Source of the DNA: an uncultured Paenibacillaceae bacterium | GTDB taxonomy: Bacteria; Bacillota; Bacilli; Paenibacillales; CALAME01 | Length of the DNA: 16,894 nucleotides | Direction: 5' to 3' | NCBI GenBank assembly: GCA_937983035.1 | Contig: CALKAN010000038.1 | Coordinates: 1-16,894 of the forward strand | Part shown: in pieces, positions 7,976 through 14,078 of the stretch | Layout: every line of letters begins with the position of its first letter | Position numbering within the stretch: the stretch's first letter is position 1 | The notes under the pieces: model-generated | The model's database searches: none | What the model saw: the letters and a program-made list of their open reading frames with translations, nothing else | What the model was told of the DNA's origin: nothing | Made by a program: the position numbers and the translations under genes

Positions 7976-8605
7976 TTATGCAATCGGTTTTGGCAAGGAG
8001 CGAGCCGTTGTTTTTTGTTGTTCTAGACTTTGCATCCAAAGTTCAACCAGCTTGATGCCATTGATCAATTCCATGTTTAATCCTTCGGCGTATTGCCGAG
8101 CTGCGTCCGAAAAATCAGATGTCGTGACATAAAAGCTGCCTTTGGCATTCAATTTCATCATTTGCGAATGCAGCACAGCAATGCGCTCATAAGACACCGG
8201 ATGCTGGTCACACCTGATTTGTCCGATGTAGAACCCGTCTTCGCGTTCATGTTCCAGCATTATATCGGAATCGTCTCCGGATGAGACGACATACGTTTTG
8301 CCTCCGTTTATGCGCCTCATGACATCAGCAACGAATTTTCCGAAATCTGCCGGCGTCTGCAGCGGAAAGGTGCTCGAGACATCTTCGTATTTGCTTTCAG
8401 AAGACTGCGCTTTTTCAGCTAATATTTGTTCGTTTCTTTGATTAAATCGGTAATAAAGTCCCATGGCTAACGTTTCCCGCATCGCTTTGTTGGCATGAAT
8501 GTGATCATAGACCATTTGCCGAAACTGCTCCGCTTGTTTTTTTATTTTCAACAAATAAGACAGCACGAAACCGAGGATCGCCATGAAGATGATTGTTTCT
8601 ATCAA
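7976..8605 (-). CDS. Membrane-anchored Mrr-like (restriction endonuclease fold) protein
   Basis: I place the start at TTG 8605-8603, because the strong SD GGAGG lies seven bases upstream of it. The longer frame from ATG 8623 would place that SD inside the coding region and has no site of its own. The product is 209 aa: an N-terminal membrane segment (about 3-19), a basic/helical linker (20-80), then an Mrr-like PD-(D/E)xK domain (about 85-192). Visible Mrr features are 'TPADFGKFVADVMRRI', GDDSDIMLE (110-118), 'YVTTSDFSDAARQYA' (159-173) and the closing 'NMELINGIKLVELW'. Where the family usually has QxK, this protein has QIR (129-131), so the catalytic lysine appears to be replaced by arginine. 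Membrane-tethered members of this superfamily are common in Bacillales and mostly uncharacterised. Catalysis is doubtful; DNA binding or a structural role is possible. No methyltransferase gene is next to it. Confidence 0.8.
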   Translation of the reverse strand: MIETIIFMAILGFVLSYLLKIKKQAEQFRQMVYDHIHANKAMRETLAMGLYYRFNQRNEQILAEKAQSSESKYEDVSSTFPLQTPADFGKFVADVMRRINGGKTYVVSSGDDSDIMLEHEREDGFYIGQIRCDQHPVSYERIAVLHSQMMKLNAKGSFYVTTSDFSDAARQYAEGLNMELINGIKLVELWMQSLEQQKTTARSLPKPIA

Positions 8606-8890
8606 ATGTGACTCCTCCTTCATTTAATGTATGCCGCTCTATGAAAATCATGTGAAAATCAATATAAGTCCGCTGATTATTACCCAGTATGGACAAAAAA
8701 GGCACATTGCAGACGCTGGATTGAGCCGGAAAATAGAAAGATAAGACGATATGAAAGAAAGCGGGGTTTTTCGCGCGTCAATAATACCAGATGAAATTGA
8801 TTTTTGATGCAAGCTTGTGGCATCATTAAGGATGAGCTGATTTCATATATTATAGAGCCTGTGCAATTCAGACTCGAAAGGAGCAAAGCT

Positions 8891-9880
8891 ATGATGCATC
8901 ATATCCTTTTACTTGGCGCGGGGTCGATGGGCAAGACGCATGCGAATGCTTACAGCCAAATGAAAGAGGCGAAAGTAGTCGGCATCGTCGACATCCGGCC
9001 TGAACAAGCATCCAAGGCAGCAGAACTGTTAGGATGCCCTGTATTTACTACATATGAAGAGGCGAAAGAGCAATTAGATCAAATTGATGTCGTTGACATT
9101 TGCTTGCCGACACCTTTGCACAGCGAATATATACGGAAAGCAGCAGACGACGGAAAACATGTCATTTGCGAGAAACCGCTGGCAAGGAATGCAAAGCAAG
9201 CAAGGGAAGCGATCGATTATTGCAATGCGAAAGGAGTTCAATTGTACGTCGGCCATGTCGTGCGCTTTTTCCCGGAGTATGAATTGGCGAAACAAAGAAT
9301 CGAAAGCGGAGTCATCGGAAAGCCGGCCGTTGCTCATCTTAGCCGATGCGGATATTTTCCGACTGGTGCGGACGGATGGTACGCAGATTATGAGAAAAGC
9401 GGCGGAACCCCGCTTGATTTAATGATTCATGATTTTGACTTTTTGCGTTATGTGTTTGGAGAAGTGGAAAGCGTATATGCCAAAGGCACTTACAATAAAG
9501 GCATTCCAAACAGAGACTATACATGGGCCACATTGCGGTTCAAAAACTGCGTGATTGCGCATGTTGAGGGCAGCTGGTCGCATGAACGCTTTACGACAAA
9601 ATTTGAATTTGCCGGCGACAAAGGCATTATCGATTATGACAGTTCGAAAGAAACCGCTCTTGTTTTGGAGCGAAAAGCTGCAGAAACAGGCAAGCGCGGC
9701 GTTGCCGTTCCAAGCAGCCCGATGAGGCATTCTCCATATTTCAAGGAATTGAAGCATTTTCTCGAATGCATCGAACAAGGCAAGAAGCCGATCGTTACGG
9801 CTGAAGACGCGTTGGAAGCTGTGCGCATTGCTGAATGCGTCATCGAATCGATCACTTCTGGGAAACGAATAGAGCTGTAA
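8891..9880 (+). CDS. Gfo/Idh/MocA family NAD(P)-dependent oxidoreductase (first of tandem pair)
   Basis: The start ATG 8891 follows AAAGGAG (8877-8883) by seven bases; the frame is open further upstream to 8804 without a ribosome binding site. The product is 329 aa, the usual length for the family. It has an N-terminal Rossmann fold with GAGSMG (9-14), the family motif CEKP (93-96, Lys95 catalytic), and the C-terminal substrate domain with Asp176 and His180 in 'GGTPLDLMIHDFD'. Family members oxidise or reduce sugars, inositols and related compounds at a ring hydroxyl. The substrate cannot be deduced from sequence. It is followed after 49 bases by a second family member, so the two are probably co-transcribed and act on the same or successive compounds. 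No transporter or regulator gene for sugar uptake is adjacent. Confidence 0.93.
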   Translation: MMHHILLLGAGSMGKTHANAYSQMKEAKVVGIVDIRPEQASKAAELLGCPVFTTYEEAKEQLDQIDVVDICLPTPLHSEYIRKAADDGKHVICEKPLARNAKQAREAIDYCNAKGVQLYVGHVVRFFPEYELAKQRIESGVIGKPAVAHLSRCGYFPTGADGWYADYEKSGGTPLDLMIHDFDFLRYVFGEVESVYAKGTYNKGIPNRDYTWATLRFKNCVIAHVEGSWSHERFTTKFEFAGDKGIIDYDSSKETALVLERKAAETGKRGVAVPSSPMRHSPYFKELKHFLECIEQGKKPIVTAEDALEAVRIAECVIESITSGKRIEL

Positions 9881-9929
9881 TCATCATCGGCTGAAAATCA
9901 GGAATCCTATGGGCGAAAGGAAGGATACA

Positions 9930-10907
9930 ATGAAAGTAGGAATGATTAGTTTCGCGCACGGCCATGCACACAGTTATGCTCGTGCATTGAAAGCATTGGA
10001 TGGCGTTATCTTAGCCGGCATTGCGGATCCCGATCCTGAGCGGGGGCAAAAATGCGCCCAAATGTACGATACAACCTATTATGCCGATATACATGATCTT
10101 CTGGCAACCGATATAGAGGCAGTCGTCATCGCTTCGGAAAACGCATTGCACCATGAACATGTCATTGCAGCCGCTCAGGCCGGCAAGCATATTTTGTGTG
10201 AGAAGCCGCTGGCCGTAAATTCTGCGCTCGCGCAAGAGATGATCGATGTTTGCGCAGATCATGGCGTCATCTTGCAAACCGCGTTTCCAGTGCGCTTCAA
10301 CAGTCCGGTTGCTGAGGCGAAACAGATTGTTGCGTCCGGCAAGCTGGGCGACATCATCGGCATTAAAGGGACGAACCGAGGCACGAATCCCGGCGGCTGG
10401 TTCGTGAAGAAAGAGTTGTCGGGCGGAGGCGCTGTGATTGACCATACCGTTCACGTGGTCGATCTGATGAGATGGTTTACCGGTGCTGAAGTGACTGAAG
10501 TATATGCCGAGATTGGGCACGATATGATCAACAACTATGGCATTGACGATTGCGGCATCATTACGATGCAGTTTGACAACGGCATGTTCGCAACTTTAGA
10601 CTGCAGCTGGTCGCGCAATCCGAGCTTCCCGACTTGGGGAGACGTAACGATGGAGATTATCGGAACAGAAGGCACGCTCAGCGTGAATGCCTTCGGTCAG
10701 AAAGTGAACGTCTACAATGAAGATCATGGAGCGAAATGGCACGCATGGGGCGACAATATGGATTTAGGTCTGATTGAAGACTTCATAGATGCGGTTCGTC
10801 ATAAGCGCGAACCTTCCATCACTGGTTTGGACGGCATGCGCGCAGTTGAAGTCGCTGAAGCTGCTTACCGCTCTGCACAACAAAAAGCGCCAGTAAAATT
10901 AAGATAA
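9930..10907 (+). CDS. Gfo/Idh/MocA family oxidoreductase (second of tandem pair)
   Basis: Translation probably starts at ATG 9930, five bases behind AAGGAAGG (9917-9924). The alternative ATG at 9909 lies before that site. The product is 325 aa. It has EKP (91-93, Lys92), and Asp171 and His175 in 'GGGAVIDHTVHVVDL', the catalytic set of the family. The N-terminal nucleotide loop is not the usual GxGxxG but 'MKVGMISFAHGHAHSYA' (1-17), a variant found in a subgroup of the family; the cofactor or substrate may therefore differ from the first protein. It is only distantly similar to the gene upstream, so the pair is an old paralogous pair or a functional pairing and not a recent duplication. The two-gene unit ends at the terminator immediately downstream. 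Confidence 0.92.
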   Translation: MKVGMISFAHGHAHSYARALKALDGVILAGIADPDPERGQKCAQMYDTTYYADIHDLLATDIEAVVIASENALHHEHVIAAAQAGKHILCEKPLAVNSALAQEMIDVCADHGVILQTAFPVRFNSPVAEAKQIVASGKLGDIIGIKGTNRGTNPGGWFVKKELSGGGAVIDHTVHVVDLMRWFTGAEVTEVYAEIGHDMINNYGIDDCGIITMQFDNGMFATLDCSWSRNPSFPTWGDVTMEIIGTEGTLSVNAFGQKVNVYNEDHGAKWHAWGDNMDLGLIEDFIDAVRHKREPSITGLDGMRAVEVAEAAYRSAQQKAPVKLR

Positions 10908-10914
10908 GATCGAG

Positions 10915-10955
10915 AAACCGGAACGCCTGATTCAAAGGTTGGTTCCGGTTTTTTT
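10915..10955 (+). terminator. Intrinsic terminator after the oxidoreductase pair
   Basis: The 10-bp arms AAACCGGAAC (10915-10924) and GTTCCGGTTT (10942-10951) enclose a 17-base loop and run into an uninterrupted T tract. It begins seven bases after the stop codon of the second oxidoreductase gene. Confidence 0.9.
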
Positions 10956-11351
10956 GTTGATGCGTCAGAAAGCAATATATTTGAAATTTTGTTCAAAAAT
11001 ATGAAATCTGATTTCATTTTTTTCAGGAGTTTTGAGGAGAAGATGCTTATATTAGAAATTGTTTTCCTGAAAACTTGCATCTTGCTTCAAAATGATTGAA
11101 TCTGGTTTCAAAAATAGCCTCTTATCATGTAAAAACTTGCGTCTTTTTGAACTTCATTTCTGAATGATTGATCAAAAGTTCAAAATGAGCTGTCATCCGC
11201 CTATTCTTTAGGATCGGTGCTGCTTAGACCATTTCCAGTGAACTGCGGGTTTCGCTGAACCATGATGGTGCTTGCGTTCATTCAATTCATGCAGCAAGCA
11301 GGCGGCATATTCTTTTGATCGACCGACCGATATATCAAAAATGTATCTAAT
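10956..11351. other. AT-rich gene-free stretch with hairpins and degenerate repeats
   Basis: No credible gene lies here. The left half (to about 11185) is much more AT-rich than the surrounding genes. It holds a terminator-like hairpin (11001-11023), an inverted repeat AAGATGC/GCATCTT (11040-11046 with 11077-11083) enclosing a smaller GTTTTC-CT-GAAAAC hairpin (11061-11074), and imperfect direct repeats. AAAACTTGC occurs at 11070 and 11132, AATGATTGA at 11091 and 11163, and TTCAAAA-type sequences several times. An 18-codon open frame (11043-11099) starts inside the first stem. The right half has TTTTGAT...ATCAAAA flanking CGACCGACCGA near 11312-11340. Since a terminator follows at 11352-11376, a short untranslated transcript is conceivable, but no known RNA family is recognised. 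Confidence 0.4.
11001..11023 (+). terminator. Terminator-like AT-rich hairpin
   Basis: ATGAAAT and ATTTCAT form a 7-bp stem with loop CTG, followed by a run of T residues. The stem is weak and lies about 50 bases after the strong terminator of the oxidoreductase genes, so it may be a backup terminator or just an AT-rich palindrome. Confidence 0.4.
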
Positions 11352-11376
11352 GATCAGCGGATTAGCTGATCTTTTT
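11352..11376 (+). terminator. Orphan intrinsic terminator before the lipase gene
   Basis: GATCAGC (11352-11358) and GCTGATC (11365-11371) form a perfect 7-bp stem with loop GGATTA, followed by five T residues and AT-rich sequence. No gene ends just upstream on the plus strand; the nearest is more than 440 bases away and has its own terminator. It may end a small RNA, or act as an attenuator in the leader of the lipase gene 57 bases downstream. Confidence 0.7.
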
Positions 11377-11432
11377 ATATGTAAATTGAATAAATATAAA
11401 TGAAAGGAACGTGTGAAGGGCAGGTGGGGGTT

Positions 11433-12065
11433 ATGTCTGAATCGATCATTTATTTGGCGCTGGGCGATTCATTAACCGCGGGCTACGGCGCGCCTCCCGG
11501 AAGGGGGTTCGTTGATGTTTATCGCATGCTGGCAGAACAGCGTTTGCAGAAGCCGGTGACCGTTCTGAATAAAGGAGTGAACGGGGCCAGGACGAATCAA
11601 GTGCTGCAACAGTTAAGAAGCAAAAAAACGCTGAAGAATGACGTTCGAAAAGCATCGCTGATCACCATTACCGCTGGAGGAAATGATATGCTTGATGCTG
11701 CAAGAACATTTTTGGCACAAAAAGATACCAAAAATATTTTGCGCACGATTCGGTCATGCAAGCGCACATACCAAGAGATGCTGCAATTCATTTTCCGCTG
11801 CAAAAAAGGCCATGCACAAGCTTATCAAATTACAATTGCAAATTAATACAATCCGTTTCCGAAATTTAAGGAGGCTGTTTTCGGCGTGACGATGTTTAAT
11901 CGCATGCTTAATAGTTTATCTGACAAAACCGTCTGCATCGCGGATGTGTATCAGAAATTTATCGGAAATGAATTGCAATACATTTCAGAAGATTTCGTTC
12001 ATCCGAATGACATCGGATATAAAGCGATGGCCGAAGCAATGGCTGCATGCGGAATGAAGATCTGA
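11433..12065 (+). pseudogene. SGNH/GDSL lipase resembling spore lipase LipC (YcsK), interrupted by an in-frame stop
   Basis: From ATG 11433 (AGGTGG five bases upstream) one frame encodes a complete SGNH hydrolase of about 210 codons. It is broken only at codon 138, TAA at 11844-11846. Before the stop are LALGDSLTAGYG with the nucleophile Ser13, the NKGVNG block and 'ITITAGGNDMLDAA'. After it, in the same frame, are YNPFPKF, 'CIADVYQKF' and 'EDFVHPNDIGYKAMAEAM' with the Asp187-His190 pair. In relatives the YNPFP block is normally preceded by Leu or Ile, so TAA most simply derives from a TTA Leu codon by one base change. Overall the text resembles LipC, a Bacillus spore-coat phospholipase used in germination; that is from memory. 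As it stands, the product would be 137 aa lacking the catalytic Asp and His. An SD-like AAGGAGG (11868-11874) and GTG 11886 could allow restart of a C-terminal piece. A sequencing error cannot be excluded. Confidence 0.82.
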
Positions 12066-12083
12066 ATGCCGGGTGCTGATTCG

Positions 12084-12103
12084 ACGCCGTAAGGCGTTTT
12101 TTT
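12084..12103 (+). terminator. Intrinsic terminator after the lipase gene
   Basis: ACGCC and GGCGT form a short 5-bp stem around the loop GTAA (12084-12097), followed by a T tract to 12103. It begins 18 bases after the lipase reading frame ends and separates it from the etf operon. Confidence 0.8.
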
Positions 12104-12135
12104 ATTTGTATCATGGCATGTTGGGCAAACCCGAA

Positions 12136-12149
12136 TACATAACTATGTA
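12136..12149. promoter_or_regulatory. Palindrome upstream of etfB, candidate operator or promoter element
   Basis: TACATA-AC-TATGTA is a perfect inverted repeat 40-53 bases before the etfB start, behind the lipase terminator, so it lies where the operon promoter should be. TTGGGC (12121-12126) is 17 bases before TATGTA (12144-12149), but both hexamers match the sigma-A consensus poorly. A regulator site is as plausible as a promoter. Confidence 0.3.
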
Positions 12150-12188
12150 CTAATAGATGGATAAGAGTGAAAAGAGAGGAGGATGCAA

Positions 12189-12959
12189 GTGGAAATTATC
12201 GTCTGTGTCAAACAAACATTTGATTCAGAAGAAAAAATTGTCATGAAAGACGGCAGCATCGCCGAAGACGATGTCAAATATGTGATGAATCCTTACGACG
12301 AATATGCGGTGGAAGAAGCGATCCGGCAAAAAGAGCAGCATGGCGGAAATGTCACCGTGATCACTGTCGGGCCTGATCGAACAGAAAGCGTGCTGCGCAC
12401 GGCGCTGGCGATGGGAGCGGATCAAGCGGTGCGCATTTGGGATGAGCAATTGGCGGACGCCGATGAATATGTGCTTTCCCAAGTGTTGGCTGCGGCCATA
12501 AGAAGAAATCATTTTGATTTAATACTGGCTGGTTATATGGCGATTGACAGCGGGGCCGGACAGGGCGGGCCAAGATTAGCAGAGGAGCTGGATATTGCGC
12601 ATGCAGCAGCAGCCGTGAAGCTGAGCATACAAGGACGTCAAGCGGTGGTCGAACGCGACGCGGAAGGGGATGTGGAAGTGATCGAAGCGGCACTGCCGCT
12701 GCTTGTAACTGCCCAGCAAGGATTAAATGAGCCGCGCTACCCGTCGTTGCCGGGGATTATGAAAGCAAAACGAAAACCGATCGAACGGTTGAATTGTTCA
12801 GATCTCGGTATAAAACCGGATCAGCTTGCCAATCGCACCGTCGTTGTGGAGCAGATGCTTCCTCCTGCGCGCAAAGCCGGACAGATGCTGAGCGGAACCG
12901 TTGCAGAGATGGCCGGTGAATTAATCTCCAAGCTGAAAAGCGAAGACAAGGTGATTTGA
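12189..12959 (+). CDS. etfB: Electron transfer flavoprotein subunit beta
   Basis: EtfB pairs with EtfA to form the flavoprotein that takes electrons from acyl-CoA dehydrogenases and passes them towards the quinone pool. The 256-aa product has NPYDEYAVEEA (34-44), the AMP-binding stretch 'AGYMAIDSGAGQGGPRLAE' (114-132) and the EtfB signature 'QGLNEPRYPSLPGI' with MKAKRKP (177-197). I choose GTG 12189 as start, because the SD AGGAGG (12177-12182) is six bases before it. The ATG at 12183 abuts that SD with no spacing. In this family the protein normally begins with a few residues before VKQTFD, which fits. It is the first gene of a beta-oxidation operon and etfA follows after 55 bases. Confidence 0.95.
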   Translation: MEIIVCVKQTFDSEEKIVMKDGSIAEDDVKYVMNPYDEYAVEEAIRQKEQHGGNVTVITVGPDRTESVLRTALAMGADQAVRIWDEQLADADEYVLSQVLAAAIRRNHFDLILAGYMAIDSGAGQGGPRLAEELDIAHAAAAVKLSIQGRQAVVERDAEGDVEVIEAALPLLVTAQQGLNEPRYPSLPGIMKAKRKPIERLNCSDLGIKPDQLANRTVVVEQMLPPARKAGQMLSGTVAEMAGELISKLKSEDKVI

Positions 12960-13014
12960 CTGAGAAGCATTTATTCTATTCGTTCATTCAGGTCATTAAC
13001 AAGGAGGGATAAAG

Positions 13015-14001
13015 ATGAAGCGCCGCATGTTAGTGTTCGCTGAACATAAGGAAGGCCGGTTGAGATCGGCATCGCTCGAAGCGTTGAGCTTGGCTGTCAA
13101 GTTAAGCAGCGGTGCGGAAGTATCCGTTGTCATCGCAGGAGAATGGGACGATCGCCTCAAGAGCGAATGCTGTGCGGAATTGTCCAGTTACGGAGCCGAC
13201 CGCATTTATATTGCCGATGATCCTAAGCTGCGCTGGTATGCGCCGGACAGTTGGATGCGCGTCATGCGCAAAGCACATGAGCTGTCACAAGCAGAGGCGG
13301 TGATCTTTGCGCATACAGCGATTGGAAAAGATCTCGCACCTCGATTCGCTGCCCGCATCGGAGCAGGCTTGATCAGTGATTGCACGAAAGTAGAATCAGA
13401 AAACGGCGAATGGCTGTTTACTCGTCCGATCTATGCGGGCAAAGCGCTGCAAACGAAAAAAGTGGTGCAGGGACCGGCCATTTTTACGATTCGCCCCAAC
13501 AATTTTGAAATCATAAAACCAGCTGAAACGAAGCAAGCAGATATCGTGGAAATGAACGTGGAATTCAGCAGCCTGCGGACGATTGTCAAGGAGAGATTGG
13601 CTAAAAATGCAGACGGCGTCGATTTAACTGAAGCGAAGGTGATCGTAGCTGGAGGAAGGGGCGTGAAAAGCGCAGACGGATTCAAACCGCTGCAACAATT
13701 GGCTGAAGTGCTCGGCGGAGCCGTCGGTGCATCCCGCGGAGCGTGTGATGCAGGCTATTGCGATTATGCATTGCAAATTGGCCAAACCGGAAAAGTCGTG
13801 ACGCCGGATCTTTATATTGCGTGCGGAATATCGGGTGCGATCCAGCATTTGGCGGGAATGTCTGCTTCGAAAGTCATCGTCGCCATTAATAAAGATCCGC
13901 AAGCGCCGATTTTTCAAGTTGCGGATTACGGCATCGTCGGAGACTTGTTTGAAGTTGTGCCTGAATTGATCAAACAGATACGCAATCTTACGGCTGAATA
14001 A
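13015..14001 (+). CDS. etfA: Electron transfer flavoprotein subunit alpha
   Basis: EtfA carries the FAD of the EtfAB heterodimer. The 328-aa product has the full C-terminal FAD domain: GGRGVKS (213-219), GASRGACDAGY (238-248), QIGQTGKVVTP (254-264), GISGAIQHLAGM (271-282) and 'INKDPQAPIFQVADYGIVGD' (291-310). The N-terminal half is the less conserved ETF domain. The usual GASRAAVDAGY reads RGACDAGY here, adding a cysteine near the FAD site. Start ATG 13015 has AAGGAGG (13001-13007) seven bases upstream. It lies 55 bases after etfB and 77 bases before the acyl-CoA synthetase gene with no terminator, so it is an operon member. Confidence 0.96.
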   Translation: MKRRMLVFAEHKEGRLRSASLEALSLAVKLSSGAEVSVVIAGEWDDRLKSECCAELSSYGADRIYIADDPKLRWYAPDSWMRVMRKAHELSQAEAVIFAHTAIGKDLAPRFAARIGAGLISDCTKVESENGEWLFTRPIYAGKALQTKKVVQGPAIFTIRPNNFEIIKPAETKQADIVEMNVEFSSLRTIVKERLAKNADGVDLTEAKVIVAGGRGVKSADGFKPLQQLAEVLGGAVGASRGACDAGYCDYALQIGQTGKVVTPDLYIACGISGAIQHLAGMSASKVIVAINKDPQAPIFQVADYGIVGDLFEVVPELIKQIRNLTAE

Positions 14002-14078
14002 ATGCTGCGAGAAGACGGGCTTCTAGAGCAAACCGGCTTATTCAAACCGGATGACATCAAGTGAAGGAGCGTTGAGTC

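Noticed and set aside
7953..7994. Imperfect hairpin (GCCAAATC.../...GGTTTTGGC) between two convergent genes
   Set aside because: Only 11 of 15 positions pair, there is no T run, and one arm lies inside the minus-strand coding region.
11070..11171. CRISPR-like or other regular repeat array
   Set aside because: There are only two imperfect copies, with unequal spacing (62 and 72 bases) and no spacer structure.
11312..11340. TetR-type operator (TTTTGAT...CGACCGACCGA...ATCAAAA)
   Set aside because: The outer arms pair but the CGACCGACCGA core is not symmetrical, and no regulator gene is nearby.
12971..12994. FadR-type operator between etfB and etfA (TTCATTCA half-site)
   Set aside because: Only one half of the known TGAATGA...TCATTCA palindrome is present.
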